54,893 nucleotides of DNA from Spirosoma fluviale (GCA_945866095.1 CAMBGA010000004.1:1-54893), one strand, 5' to 3'; counted from the first letter of the stretch, positions 26,891 through 36,057 are shown. Numbers and translations are program-made. Notes: generated by a model not told the origin, from the letters alone.

Positions 26891-27769
26891 GTGGTATATT
26901 TTTTAAAATTTTGGGTTAAGCTAGCGCTAAGGATATTTTGCCCCAAGGTAAATATTGTAAATCCTCATTATTTAAATTCCGAGGGTCCCCTTTTAATCGT
27001 GGCCAACCACCCTAATTCATTTTTAGATGCCGTCATTATAGGTGCATTTTATCAAAGAAAAATACATTTTTTAGCTCGAGGAGATGTTTTCCAAAATCCC
27101 ATATTTGGATATTTACTTCGATCCATTGGTATGATTCCTGTATTTAGAGCAGGAGAAGGAAAGGAACATTTGCACAGAAATAGCCACACATTTCAAGAGT
27201 CCGTTGATATCATGAAAGACGGCGGTGCCGTTTTAATCTTCATTGAAGGCATATGTTTAAACACACATGAAATTCAACCCTTTAAAAAAGGCGCCTCTAG
27301 AATTTTAGAAACGCTCCACGCCCTTGACGTTTTTCCCAAAATTCATGTCATCGGAATGGCCTATAATTCATTTAGAGGAATCGGCAAAAGTGTGAATATT
27401 GACATCACTGAAATCGGGTCTATAAAACCGATTATTGAATCTAGCGACCGCCTTGTTTTCAATGCGCGTGCCATGGAAGAAATGTCGAAAAACATTCACC
27501 TGCCTTTAGAAAAAACTCTTGTCTCGCATGGATTTTCCTATTATTTCCATCTTCCCTATTATCGAATGATCGAATATTGCGTTGACCTGAAATTCAAGCA
27601 AACCGTGTTTTTTGATTCCGTACTTTTTGCCGCCTTATTATTTACCTACCCGATCTACTTGGCTCTATGGATTAGCCTATTGGGTACGATGGGAATCCCG
27701 ATGTTCATCGCCAGCATACTTGTAATTTTGATGCCAATATTGGGCCAAAAAAGCATAAAATTAGCTTAA
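26891..27769 (+). CDS. Phospholipid/glycerol acyltransferase (PlsC-like) family protein
   Basis: The 292-residue protein has an acyltransferase block ANHPNSFLDAVII (NHx4D, near residues 39-45) and IFIEGICLN, the counterpart of FPEGTR with EG kept. The C-terminal part has two hydrophobic membrane segments (about 235-290). It probably acylates a lysophospholipid or related lipid. The start is GTG at 26891; there is no better ATG nearby and a promoter lies just before it. Its stop overlaps the convergent GH3-family gene by 9 bases. Confidence 0.8.
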   Translation: MVYFLKFWVKLALRIFCPKVNIVNPHYLNSEGPLLIVANHPNSFLDAVIIGAFYQRKIHFLARGDVFQNPIFGYLLRSIGMIPVFRAGEGKEHLHRNSHTFQESVDIMKDGGAVLIFIEGICLNTHEIQPFKKGASRILETLHALDVFPKIHVIGMAYNSFRGIGKSVNIDITEIGSIKPIIESSDRLVFNARAMEEMSKNIHLPLEKTLVSHGFSYYFHLPYYRMIEYCVDLKFKQTVFFDSVLFAALLFTYPIYLALWISLLGTMGIPMFIASILVILMPILGQKSIKLA

Positions 27770-29248
27770 TTTATCTGCGATAAGGCGATCATTGGATAAG
27801 CGAGGAACCTTGTTTTGTCCTCCTAATTTCCCCTCCGATTTCATGTAATTAATAAAGGCATTTTTCTTTAATGGGGTTAAAACGAGGGGTTGGAGAATAC
27901 CGCCAACAATCAAGTCTTTATAGTAAATATTTTGTTGCTGCATGGATTGTTCCAAAGCATCTTTAAACAAGGAAATGTTTTTCGGTTTCTTCGAAAACTC
28001 AACAAGCCACTCATGATAAGGAAGTTCGCCAGGGGCAGGATTAATTTGTGGGGCTAGGGTAAACTCGACAATATTAGCCTCCGGACATGCCGTCAAAGCT
28101 GCTTTCATCGCTCTCTCTACTTCCTCCGAAATAACATGTTCGCCAAAAGCAGAAATAAAATGTTTAATCCTGCCGGTGACAATAATTCGATATGGATTTA
28201 GGGATACAAATTTAACCGTATCGCCGATGGAATAGGCCCAAAGGCCAGCATTCGTAGTTAATAAAAGAGCATAATTTACGCCTAGCTCAACTTCCGCCAA
28301 ACACAATCTCTTTGGCTCTGCGGAAAAATACGTATCCGTAGGTACAAACTCATAAAAAATTCCTCCGTCTACATTAAGCAATAAACCCTCCTCGCCGCTT
28401 GAATCCTGAAAAGCAATAAAGCCCTCAGAAGCCGGATAAGTTTCAAGCACATCCACTTCTCGGCCTATCGATGACATTAATTTTTGCCTATAAGGTTCGA
28501 AGTTGACCCCTCCAGTGACAAACAACTGAAAGTCTGGAAATAAATCGCCGACTTTTTGGCCTGTCAACTCCTCCAATCGATCAAAATACATCTGAACCCA
28601 AGGAGGTATGCCCGAAATTAATCCCATCCGTTGAGTATAGGTTTCCTGAACTATCGCAGCCAGTTTTTCCTCCCAATCTTCGATGCAATTCGTCTGATAC
28701 GCGGGCAATTGGTTTGCCCTTAAATAACTGGGAACATGGTGATTTACAATGCCAGATAATCGGCCCGTAGCTATCCCATTTTTAATATCCAAAGCGGGAG
28801 ATCCCGATAAAAAAATCAATTTTCGATCTAAAAAAGCCGCATTCCCACTGTAAAAAACATAGTGCAATAACGCGTCTCTCGCACCTTGAATATGAAAAGG
28901 CATGGACTCTTTTGAAATAGGAATGTATTTTACCCCAGAAGTGGTACCCGATGTTTTACCAAAGTATGCGGGCTTTCCTGGCCATAAAATATTTTCAGCC
29001 CCTTTGACCATCTCGTCAATATAGGATTTCAAATCCTCATATTCAGCGATGGGGACGATGGATTTAAACTCTAAATAATTTCTGATTTTGGCAAAGGTAA
29101 AAGCCTGCCCAAATATCGTATTTTCTGCTTTTTTTAAATGATGTGACAGCCAATAATCCTGCCTTTCTAACGCATTTTGATGACTTAAACGATGTTTATT
29201 TACAACACGTTTGGCAAATGGTTTAGCAAAAAAAGAACGTAATCCCAT
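27761..29248 (-). CDS. GH3 auxin-responsive promoter-type acyl-adenylating enzyme
   Basis: The 495-residue protein is a bacterial member of the plant GH3 family: FGKTSGTTSGVKYIPIS near residue 91 is the ATP/AMP-binding loop, followed by YPASEGFIAFQD and a C-terminal lid with VTGRIKHFISAFGEHVI. Plant GH3 enzymes adenylate a carboxylate and join it to an amino acid; the bacterial substrates are unknown. It is the third gene of the DEAD helicase-TPR-GH3 transcript, 6 bases after the TPR gene. Confidence 0.88.
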   Translation of the reverse strand: MGLRSFFAKPFAKRVVNKHRLSHQNALERQDYWLSHHLKKAENTIFGQAFTFAKIRNYLEFKSIVPIAEYEDLKSYIDEMVKGAENILWPGKPAYFGKTSGTTSGVKYIPISKESMPFHIQGARDALLHYVFYSGNAAFLDRKLIFLSGSPALDIKNGIATGRLSGIVNHHVPSYLRANQLPAYQTNCIEDWEEKLAAIVQETYTQRMGLISGIPPWVQMYFDRLEELTGQKVGDLFPDFQLFVTGGVNFEPYRQKLMSSIGREVDVLETYPASEGFIAFQDSSGEEGLLLNVDGGIFYEFVPTDTYFSAEPKRLCLAEVELGVNYALLLTTNAGLWAYSIGDTVKFVSLNPYRIIVTGRIKHFISAFGEHVISEEVERAMKAALTACPEANIVEFTLAPQINPAPGELPYHEWLVEFSKKPKNISLFKDALEQSMQQQNIYYKDLIVGGILQPLVLTPLKKNAFINYMKSEGKLGGQNKVPRLSNDRLIADKLS

Positions 29249-29254
29249 CGTTCA

Positions 29255-29926
29255 TTATTTAAAAATTCCTTTAGGATCTGGCATTTTTTCGGCCAATTGG
29301 CTACCAAAATTCAAGTCCATTTGCAATATATCTAAGGTCCTGCATTCGTGAAAATAGGTCCACGCGAGTTCGTATTTTTCTTGATAAAAAGCCACTTGGC
29401 TCCTTTTCATCCACCCATTAGCGTTCTTTGGTTCGTCTTTCAAAGACTGAGCCAGCTCCGCATCTGCTTCTGCCAAAGTTCCACAATCCTTACCATCTAA
29501 ATAACAACTCAAAAGTACAATGGCATAGTCCACGCGCATGAGTGCCTGGGTTGGATCTGAAATTAATCCTTTTGCCAATAATTGCTTGGCCAAAGGATAA
29601 TCCTTTTTCTGAAAGGTAATAACCCCTAAACCCCAAAAGGCATCAATGCTGGAAGTGTCTAAAGCGTTAACCAAATTAAATCGATAAGTCGCTGTGTCCA
29701 ATTTACCTAAAGCCACAAACTCCCAAGCACGCTCTGCGAAGAAATTGGCGGCTTCTTTTCTGGAAGCAAAACTTGCATCGCAACTGCTTATAAATTGGTC
29801 TAACTCCAACTTATCTTTTTGTGGCAGCGCTTTATTTCCAAATAATACTTGGTATTTAACTGGTTTTTGGGCCCAAGTTAGTGTTGACACAAACATCAAC
29901 AACGTAATAACTTTTACTATTTTCAT
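29255..29926 (-). CDS. Exported TPR-repeat protein
   Basis: The 223-residue protein has a signal peptide ending TWAQ and then about three tetratricopeptide repeats (LDTATYRFNLVNALDTSS, DYPLAKQLLAKGLISDPTQ, KYELAWTYFHECRTLD). It is probably periplasmic and protein-binding; the partner is unknown. It lies between the helicase and GH3-type genes with spacings of 9 and 6 bases. Confidence 0.75.
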   Translation of the reverse strand: MKIVKVITLLMFVSTLTWAQKPVKYQVLFGNKALPQKDKLELDQFISSCDASFASRKEAANFFAERAWEFVALGKLDTATYRFNLVNALDTSSIDAFWGLGVITFQKKDYPLAKQLLAKGLISDPTQALMRVDYAIVLLSCYLDGKDCGTLAEADAELAQSLKDEPKNANGWMKRSQVAFYQEKYELAWTYFHECRTLDILQMDLNFGSQLAEKMPDPKGIFK

Positions 29927-29935
29927 ATCACAAAT

Positions 29936-31402
29936 CTATCGTTTCTTTTTATTTCCTGGTGCGGCTGTCTTATATTTTGAATTTCTTCCTGGTCGATTAT
30001 TTCGATCTGGCCCCTTCGGTCCAGGTTTGCCAGCGGTCTTTCCATTTGCCTTAGGCCCAGTTTTAACGCCCTGAGCCACCGCTCCACTACGCGTTAATCC
30101 ATTTTTACCTAAACCTTTAAGTGCAGCTCTATTTCCATTAGCCCTAGCCTTAATCACCCATTTTTTATCGTGAAAGGCTCCTTTAAAATCAGGATCCTCT
30201 CTTTTTCGCTGTTCATCCACCGACCTCAGCATATCTTGATGCTCTAAGAATGGCGTCTCTTCCACCTTTATGTCATCCGGCAATGCTGTAATTTCTATTT
30301 TTTGCTGGATTATTTCTTCTATTTTATGCCAATGATACGTCTCCGCCAAAGTAATAAAAGTAATAGACTCGCCTACCTGTTCCGCACGCCCTGTTCTACC
30401 GATCCGATGCACATAATCTTCATAAATTAATGGTACATCAAAATTGATCACATGAGAAACCTTAGGAATATCAATCCCGCGTGACGCCACATCCGTTGTA
30501 ACCAAAACCCGAATACTGCCCTCTCGAAATTGCTGCATCGCATTTATACGTGTGTTTTGACCTTTGTTGGAATGTATCACTCTAATTTGATCCACAGGAA
30601 CTACTCTGAAACTTAAATATTTCTCGACTTGATTCACAATATCTTTGCTCCTGCAAAATATCATAACTCTCTCAAATACAGGGTTTTGCAAGAAATGTGA
30701 AAGTGCATTTAATTTGGTTTGAACGTTTTGCGCCTCATAAACATATTGTGTGACTTGGCTCGCTGGAGTAGCCTGCGGAGTAACTTCAATTTTATGCGGA
30801 AACTCTAAAAACTCATGGGAAAGATTCTCAACTTTCTCGGGAAAAGTTGCCGAAAACAATCCATTTTGACGCTTTTTATAGGGTATTTTTTCTAAAATTT
30901 GACGGATTTGAGGCATAAAACCCATGTCCATCATTTTGTCCGCCTCATCTAATATCAGGTACTTCAAATCTTTGGTGCCAATGGCTTCTTTGCGGTATAA
31001 TTCTAAAAAGCGACCGGGGGTTGAAACTAATATATCGACACCAGCTTCTAGGGTTTGAATCTGGGTTTTGGGGCCTAGGCCTCCATAAAGAGCTAATATT
31101 CTTAAGTCAGTAAACTGCGCCAAACCCACCATCACTTCGTGGATTTGCATGACAAGTTCGCGGGTGGGGGCTAAAATCAGGGCCCTTGGTAAGCTCCCTT
31201 GCATGTATTTGCATCGCATTAAAATCGGCAAAGCATACGCCGCAGTCTTACCTGTTCCCGTTTGAGCTATTCCTAACACATCGTGGCCCTGCAATAATAA
31301 GGGAATTGCCTTCTCCTGAATGGGAGTTGGTAAAGAATACCCAACAACATCGCAAGCGCGTTGTAATTGTGGATTCAATCCCAAACGTAAAAACTCACTC
31401 AT
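29936..31402 (-). CDS. DEAD-box RNA helicase (RhlE-like)
   Basis: The 488-residue protein has all core motifs: Q-motif region, AQTGTGKT (46-53), PTREL, DEAD (152-155), SAT (184-186) and HRIGRTGRA near 332-340. A C-terminal tail of about 100 residues is basic and rich in Gly, Lys, Asn and Pro, as in RNA-binding tails of RhlE-type helicases involved in ribosome assembly and cold adaptation. It is the first gene of its operon, with a -7 box (minus strand, 31427-31434) 25 bases before the ATG. Confidence 0.93.
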   Translation of the reverse strand: MSEFLRLGLNPQLQRACDVVGYSLPTPIQEKAIPLLLQGHDVLGIAQTGTGKTAAYALPILMRCKYMQGSLPRALILAPTRELVMQIHEVMVGLAQFTDLRILALYGGLGPKTQIQTLEAGVDILVSTPGRFLELYRKEAIGTKDLKYLILDEADKMMDMGFMPQIRQILEKIPYKKRQNGLFSATFPEKVENLSHEFLEFPHKIEVTPQATPASQVTQYVYEAQNVQTKLNALSHFLQNPVFERVMIFCRSKDIVNQVEKYLSFRVVPVDQIRVIHSNKGQNTRINAMQQFREGSIRVLVTTDVASRGIDIPKVSHVINFDVPLIYEDYVHRIGRTGRAEQVGESITFITLAETYHWHKIEEIIQQKIEITALPDDIKVEETPFLEHQDMLRSVDEQRKREDPDFKGAFHDKKWVIKARANGNRAALKGLGKNGLTRSGAVAQGVKTGPKANGKTAGKPGPKGPDRNNRPGRNSKYKTAAPGNKKKR

Positions 31403-31426
31403 TAGAATTGGCTTTGTTTAATTTTG

Positions 31427-31434
31427 CAAAGGTA
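31427..31434 (-). promoter_or_regulatory. -7 box for the DEAD helicase operon (TACCTTTG)
   Basis: It is an exact TAnnTTTG match on the minus strand, mirrored by an identical box at 31451-31458 on the plus strand, with a 16-base gap between them. Confidence 0.5.
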
Positions 31435-31450
31435 GGGAAAATAATATTCT

Positions 31451-31458
31451 TACCTTTG
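31451..31458 (+). promoter_or_regulatory. -7 box for the ClC-M14-NeuD operon (TACCTTTG)
   Basis: It is an exact TAnnTTTG match, 18 bases before the GTG at 31476. With its mirror at 31427-31434 it makes a compact divergent promoter. Confidence 0.5.
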
Positions 31459-31475
31459 AAACAAATTTTTACCCT

Positions 31476-32705
31476 GTGGAATTAAAACCTATCTATCTGA
31501 TTACAAGGTTGGGGATTTTAGTGAGCATTTCCATTCTAGTAGGATCCATGTCGTCTCTCTTTCTTTGGGGATTGGAACAAATCGCTTGGATTCGAAACGA
31601 AACACCGTGGCTTTTGTTTGGGCTTCCATTAGTAGGAATTTTTTTCCATGTCATTAAAACATACGACTTTCCTTTTTCCAATGGGAGTGCCAATGATTTA
31701 GTTACTCAAATAAATGAAGATAAATCAAGCAGGAATCCCCAAGCAGGAATTTCAGGAATCTATGCCATTGTCAGTACTTGGTTAAGTCATTTGGTCGGCG
31801 CATCTGTAGGCCGAGAAGGAGCCGCGGTTTTGTTCGGGGGAAATGTAGCCCAAATGGCTTTACAAAAATTGAACTGCCCTTCACAAGAAAAATCCATTTG
31901 GATTCGAGCTGGAATGGCCGCTGGATTTTCTTCCATATTTGGAACTCCCATGGCCGGTTGTTTTTTTGGATTTGAAATCGGAACCGTTGGAAAAATTCAT
32001 TGGCCTTCCCTAATTGCTTGCATTTCTGCTTCCTTTTTAGCGAATTTCATCAGTTTACACGTGTGGGGCACAAAACATGTATTTTATCCCCTCGTTTTTT
32101 TACCGCCAATTTCAATGCTATTTTGGGCCAAATTGATCAGTATTGGCCTATTTTTAGGTATAATTGGCCTAATTTATAAGCGCTTAGAATCGAATATTTC
32201 AAATCTGCTCGCCCAATTGCCCAGACAAACGATTCTCAAAGGACTCTTTTCAGGGTTAATTCTCTTCGTCTTATTTCAAATTCCTATTTTCAAATCTAGT
32301 ATTGGTTTGGGATCAGAATATTTATTAGAACCATTTCAAGAAACATATTCCAATATAAAATTTGCCGGACCCAAATTAATAGCAACGACGCTAAGCCTTG
32401 CCTTGGGTTTTAAAGGAGGCGAAGCAACTCCATTATTTTTAATTGGCTCTCATGCAACTTCATCACTTTCCGAATGGATCCAATTGCCCCATGCATTTTT
32501 AGCTGCCATAGGATTTGTATGTTTATACTGTGGCTTAACGAAAACCCCAATCACGGGATTGTGCATGGGCATTGAACTTTTTGGCCCATCTGCTTGGGCA
32601 TGTTATTTAATCGTAACTTGCCTCGTCATGTACATATCAGGAAATACGGGTTTATTTAAATCTCAAATGGTTGCCAAATGGATCCCAAAAACACCCTATC
32701 AATAA
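31476..32705 (+). CDS. ClC-family anion channel/transporter, possibly fluoride-type (CLC-F)
   Basis: The 409-residue integral membrane protein has about ten hydrophobic segments. The gating-Glu loop reads SVGREGAAV (E114) where classical chloride ClCs have GREGP. The later anion-binding loop reads FKGGEATPLFLIG rather than GGxFxP. From family knowledge, both variants resemble the CLC-F fluoride/proton antiporter branch, which is also short and lacks CBS domains. No fluoride riboswitch is seen upstream. The start is GTG at 31476. It is the first of a three-gene rightward operon; the M14 gene's ATG shares one base with its stop. Confidence 0.8.
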   Translation: MELKPIYLITRLGILVSISILVGSMSSLFLWGLEQIAWIRNETPWLLFGLPLVGIFFHVIKTYDFPFSNGSANDLVTQINEDKSSRNPQAGISGIYAIVSTWLSHLVGASVGREGAAVLFGGNVAQMALQKLNCPSQEKSIWIRAGMAAGFSSIFGTPMAGCFFGFEIGTVGKIHWPSLIACISASFLANFISLHVWGTKHVFYPLVFLPPISMLFWAKLISIGLFLGIIGLIYKRLESNISNLLAQLPRQTILKGLFSGLILFVLFQIPIFKSSIGLGSEYLLEPFQETYSNIKFAGPKLIATTLSLALGFKGGEATPLFLIGSHATSSLSEWIQLPHAFLAAIGFVCLYCGLTKTPITGLCMGIELFGPSAWACYLIVTCLVMYISGNTGLFKSQMVAKWIPKTPYQ

Positions 32706-33898
32706 TGTATAAAAATATTGAAAAACATTACGATTCCTTCAAGGAGACTCGAATTAAAGAACGAGCTTTCTCCTATGTACTGTGGTTACAATTGATCGAC
32801 GAATGGAAGAAAAGTCCCTTGTTAGACGTTTCGGAAATAGGCCTAACGTATGAAGGAAAACCCATACACCAAGTGAAATTTGGCGTAGGACCCATCCATA
32901 TTTGCGCGTGGTCACAAATGCATGGAGATGAGGCAACGGCAACGATGGCATTAGCTGATATTTTTCTTTTTTTATCCCAGAAAGGGGATGCGTTCGATGA
33001 AATAAGGGAAAAATTGCATCAAAACATTACCTTATTTGTTATTCCAAGATTAAACGCTGACGGGGCCGAAAGGTGGACAAGAGAAACTGCATTAGGCATA
33101 GACATGAACCGAGATGCAAGTAAATTAAACTCTCCTGAGGCGAAAATTTTACACGATTGGGCGCATCAAATAAATCCATTGTTCTCCTTCAATTTACATG
33201 ATCAACATCGATTGTATTCAGTAGGAAATACCACACACCAAACTCACATCGCATTACTTGCGACGACAGGGGATGAGACGGGAACATGGACAGACTCGCG
33301 CTTGCGAGCAGGAAAATTGGCCAACAGGCTAACCCAAATTGTACAGGAAATTTATCCGAACAAAATTGCCATATGGACCGATGAATATAACCCCAGGGCT
33401 TTTGGTGATTATTTTCAAGGCCAAAACTTTGGTTTAATTCTATTAGAATCTGGGGGCGCTGGTTGGGATTTAGAAAAACAATCCTTACGAAAAACGAATG
33501 CGTGCTTATTACTAGATGCCTTCTATGCCATAGCCAACGAAGAATGGAAAACGGAGGAGATTTCAACCTACCAATCTTTGCTAACCAATGAAAGAAATAT
33601 CTTTGATATTAAGCTATTAAATGCTCCCATTGATAACAAAGAAAAAGCTGTAAGGGCTGATATTGGACTCAACATCTGCGAAGATTATATCAATGGTGAA
33701 ATTATATTTACCTGGACATTAGAGGAAATTGGAGACCTTAGCATTTATTCAGGATTGACTGAAATTGACGCAAGTGATTATCAATTAAGCGAACTTCAAT
33801 ACCTTGAAAAAGGAAAAAATTATACCTCCTTACAAATGACCATGAACAATCAAACAGCTTTTGATTTAACACATTACACAAATAAAATAAACAAATAA
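32705..33898 (+). CDS. M14-family zinc carboxypeptidase-like protein
   Basis: The 397-residue protein has M14 motifs: SQMHGDEATAT (zinc ligands H73 and E76), IDMNRDA (substrate-binding Arg), FNLHDQH (third zinc ligand) and the candidate catalytic Glu in LILLESGG. There is no signal peptide, so it probably acts in the cytoplasm on small peptides or amidated compounds. An in-frame ATG at 32678 would overlap the ClC gene by 28 bases; the ATG at 32705 (TAATG overlap) is preferred. Confidence 0.83.
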   Translation: MYKNIEKHYDSFKETRIKERAFSYVLWLQLIDEWKKSPLLDVSEIGLTYEGKPIHQVKFGVGPIHICAWSQMHGDEATATMALADIFLFLSQKGDAFDEIREKLHQNITLFVIPRLNADGAERWTRETALGIDMNRDASKLNSPEAKILHDWAHQINPLFSFNLHDQHRLYSVGNTTHQTHIALLATTGDETGTWTDSRLRAGKLANRLTQIVQEIYPNKIAIWTDEYNPRAFGDYFQGQNFGLILLESGGAGWDLEKQSLRKTNACLLLDAFYAIANEEWKTEEISTYQSLLTNERNIFDIKLLNAPIDNKEKAVRADIGLNICEDYINGEIIFTWTLEEIGDLSIYSGLTEIDASDYQLSELQYLEKGKNYTSLQMTMNNQTAFDLTHYTNKINK

Positions 33899-33900
33899 CA

Positions 33901-34536
33901 ATGACATCATTACCCGTAATTATTATAGGCGTAAATCCATTTGCCATAGAAGTAGCTCACATATTACAAATCAACAACGTAGTCATTTACGGCTTCTTGG
34001 ACGACGATCCCAAAAAGCAAGGAACCGAAATAGGCGAAATTCCTGTATTGGGCAACACAGAAGAAAACACCTATTGGGATTTAATTGGCAAAACCTGTGG
34101 CGTATTTGTTGCCCTAGAAAATCCCATTGAAAGAAAAAAAATGATTGAAACTATCGAAGAAGACCGAAAAACAAAACCGGTTAATGCCATTCATCCCAAT
34201 GCGTTGATCGCTAATGTGAAGAGTTTGTCCTATGGAATTTACATCGGCGCAGGTTCCATCATTTCCCCTGAAACTAAAATAGCAGACAATGTAATCATAG
34301 GTCCAGGCGTAACCCTCGAAACCGGCGTAATCATTGAAGAATTTTCTCAAATCGGCGCTGGATCAACGGTAGGAAAAGGGGCTAAAATTGACAAGAATGT
34401 ATTTATCGGCATCGGTTCTACTGTCGTAGGAAGTTTGACCATTGGCAAAGGGTCAACCGTAGGAGCAGGGAGCGTAGTGATAGAAAATATACCCATCGGC
34501 AAACGAGTGTTCGGAAATCCAGCTAAAATACTATAA
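33901..34536 (+). CDS. NeuD/PglD-family sugar O-/N-acyltransferase-like protein
   Basis: The 211-residue protein has an N-terminal Rossmann-like PglD_N domain (VIIIGVNPFAIEVAHIL, then VIYGFLDDDP) and a C-terminal left-handed beta-helix of hexapeptide repeats (IGAGSIISPETKIADNVIIG) ending FGNPAKIL, which binds acyl-CoA. It probably acetylates a nucleotide-linked amino sugar. It starts 2 bases after the M14 gene, as third in that operon, and ends 3 bases from the convergent exonuclease gene. The target sugar is not evident. Confidence 0.85.
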   Translation: MTSLPVIIIGVNPFAIEVAHILQINNVVIYGFLDDDPKKQGTEIGEIPVLGNTEENTYWDLIGKTCGVFVALENPIERKKMIETIEEDRKTKPVNAIHPNALIANVKSLSYGIYIGAGSIISPETKIADNVIIGPGVTLETGVIIEEFSQIGAGSTVGKGAKIDKNVFIGIGSTVVGSLTIGKGSTVGAGSVVIENIPIGKRVFGNPAKIL

Positions 34537-34539
34537 GAA

Positions 34540-35265
34540 TTACAGCTTTTCAATATTCTGTGGCTCAACAATACTTAGGAAATGAAACCTTAGGTATAGT
34601 TGGGCCACAATGATTACATCGTCTCCGCAATAAGCTGCTATTCGACCTAAGCCATTTTCCTTATAAAAAACGTGATTTACCCGATCACCAGAAAGATCCA
34701 TTTTTGCGCCTTCGATCCCCATTAATTCAGCCAACAACTCTAATGAACTATACGATCTTCGATCGCCAAACTTCCACATTTCCATCGTGTCTTGGTGTAT
34801 AATCTCCCACGGCTTTTTGCCTTGTAATTGCAATGATTTCGGGATTTCCAGTCCATTAGCAAGCATTCTCCTACACAAATACGGAAAGTCAAATTCCTTT
34901 CCATTGTGAGCCACCAGCGTAAGCTCCCTAGACTTATATGTTTTATTGATGAAAGCAATAAACTCTTGCAGCAACACTTTTTCATCTGCATTGGCAATGG
35001 TCTTAACCTTCAACGAAAGCTCGCCTTGCTTATTGACAAACAAAAATCCCATCCCAACCACAATGATTTTGCCAAACTCAGCATACAAAGCGGCCCGCTC
35101 AAAATACATTTCCTCCAAAGAGATATTGGCTAGATTAACCAAATTCTTCGCTTTTTTTACCCAGAATTCTTTCATTTTATTAGAAATCGAGGAAAAATTC
35201 TCGGATCCGCTTACTGTTTCGATGTCAATGAATAATGTATTCTTAAAGTTTTTTATGGTCTCCAT
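34540..35265 (-). CDS. DEDD-type 3'-5' exonuclease (PolB-exonuclease-like)
   Basis: The 241-residue protein has RNase H-fold exonuclease motifs: LFIDIETV (D14, E16), VAHNGKEFDFPYL (second Asp) and YCGDDVI (last catalytic Asp). This fits the group of predicted 3'-5' exonucleases related to the proofreading domain of family B DNA polymerases, which stand alone in many Bacteroidota. It probably acts on DNA or RNA 3' ends. A ParB-binding site (35269-35284) lies only 4 bases upstream of its ATG, between it and lipB. Confidence 0.85.
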   Translation of the reverse strand: METIKNFKNTLFIDIETVSGSENFSSISNKMKEFWVKKAKNLVNLANISLEEMYFERAALYAEFGKIIVVGMGFLFVNKQGELSLKVKTIANADEKVLLQEFIAFINKTYKSRELTLVAHNGKEFDFPYLCRRMLANGLEIPKSLQLQGKKPWEIIHQDTMEMWKFGDRRSYSSLELLAELMGIEGAKMDLSGDRVNHVFYKENGLGRIAAYCGDDVIIVAQLYLRFHFLSIVEPQNIEKL

Positions 35266-35268
35266 TTT

Positions 35269-35284
35269 TGTTTCACGTGGAACT
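35269..35284. promoter_or_regulatory. parS site 1 (ParB-binding, chromosome segregation)
   Basis: TGTTTCACGTGGAACT matches 15 of 16 bases of the bacterial parS consensus (TGTTTCACGTGGAACA; reverse complement TGTTCCACGTGAAACA). It lies between the exonuclease and lipB genes. Confidence 0.88.
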
Positions 35285-35295
35285 AGTTCATTAAT

Positions 35296-36057
35296 TTATG
35301 CAGATATCGTTTCACGTGGAACGCGAATGATTTCAAATCCAAATAAGTCACTAAGGTGGCCTAAAACGGTTTCTTTTACTTCAAATTCGTTGACGTCAAT
35401 GCCTAATTCATGACTCAAAGAGGTTACTCCTTTTTCGGAAATTCCGCAGGGTACAATGTGTGCGAAGTAAGATAGGTCGGAGTTGACATTAAATGCAAAG
35501 CCGTGCATGCTAATCCAGCGGGATGCTTTTACACCAAAAGCGCAAATTTTTCTTGCTTGGTCAGACTCGTGATTTATCCAAACGCCGGTTAGCCCATTAA
35601 TTCTGCCGGCGATCAAGCCGTAATCTTGACAGGTAAGAATGATGGCTTCTTCGAGCATTCTTAGGTACAGGTGAATGTCGGTATAAAAATTCTCTAGGTC
35701 AAAAATGGGATAGCCAACGAGTTGGCCTGGCCCGTGATACGTTATGTCGCCCCCTCGATTTGTTTTGAAAAACGTCGCATTGATGGTGTGCAAAAACTCT
35801 TCGCGCACCAGTAGGTGTGAGGCGTCACCGCTCTTTCCTAAGGTATATACATGAGGGTGTTGACAGAACAAAAGATAATTGGGCGTTATGCTTGTTTCGG
35901 TTTGAGTGCAATCCCGGTTGGCCAATTTAATTCCAGATATCTCCGACATGAGGCTTTCCTGCATATCCCAAGCTTCTTGGTACGGCACAAGATTTAAATC
36001 AACAACTTGGACTTTTTTATTCTGATGGTACATGTGGGGCTCGTCGCGTCTAATCAT
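35296..36057 (-). CDS. lipB: Octanoyl-[acyl carrier protein]:protein N-octanoyltransferase
   Basis: The 253-residue enzyme transfers octanoate from ACP to lipoyl domains, the first step of lipoate synthesis. The motifs RGGDITYHGPGQ (101-112), the catalytic Lys K177 (FGVKASRWISMHG) and the acyl-thioester Cys C204 (IVPCGISEKGVTSL) are all present. The last codons (V-P-R-E-T) include a complete parS core. The ATG at 36057 is used; an ATG at 36033 is also possible. A -7 box (TATATTTG) lies 28 bases upstream in the divergent gap with yraN. Confidence 0.95.
   Translation of the reverse strand: MIRRDEPHMYHQNKKVQVVDLNLVPYQEAWDMQESLMSEISGIKLANRDCTQTETSITPNYLLFCQHPHVYTLGKSGDASHLLVREEFLHTINATFFKTNRGGDITYHGPGQLVGYPIFDLENFYTDIHLYLRMLEEAIILTCQDYGLIAGRINGLTGVWINHESDQARKICAFGVKASRWISMHGFAFNVNSDLSYFAHIVPCGISEKGVTSLSHELGIDVNEFEVKETVLGHLSDLFGFEIIRVPRETISA
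35308..35323. promoter_or_regulatory. parS site 2, inside the 3' end of lipB
   Basis: CGTTTCACGTGGAACG has the full 14-base parS core (GTTTCACGTGGAAC) and differs only in the two outer bases. It is read as lipB codons near the stop and is 39 bases from site 1. Confidence 0.8.

Noticed and set aside
27761-29248. GH3-family gene as a plant-derived transfer
   Set aside because: Bacterial GH3-family ligases are widespread in Bacteroidota and base composition here is like its neighbours.
32053-32064. CACGTG-containing sequences such as ACACGTGTG (also near 23351 and 39290) as additional parS sites
   Set aside because: Only the central CACGTG matches; the flanking GTTT/GAAC parts of parS are missing.
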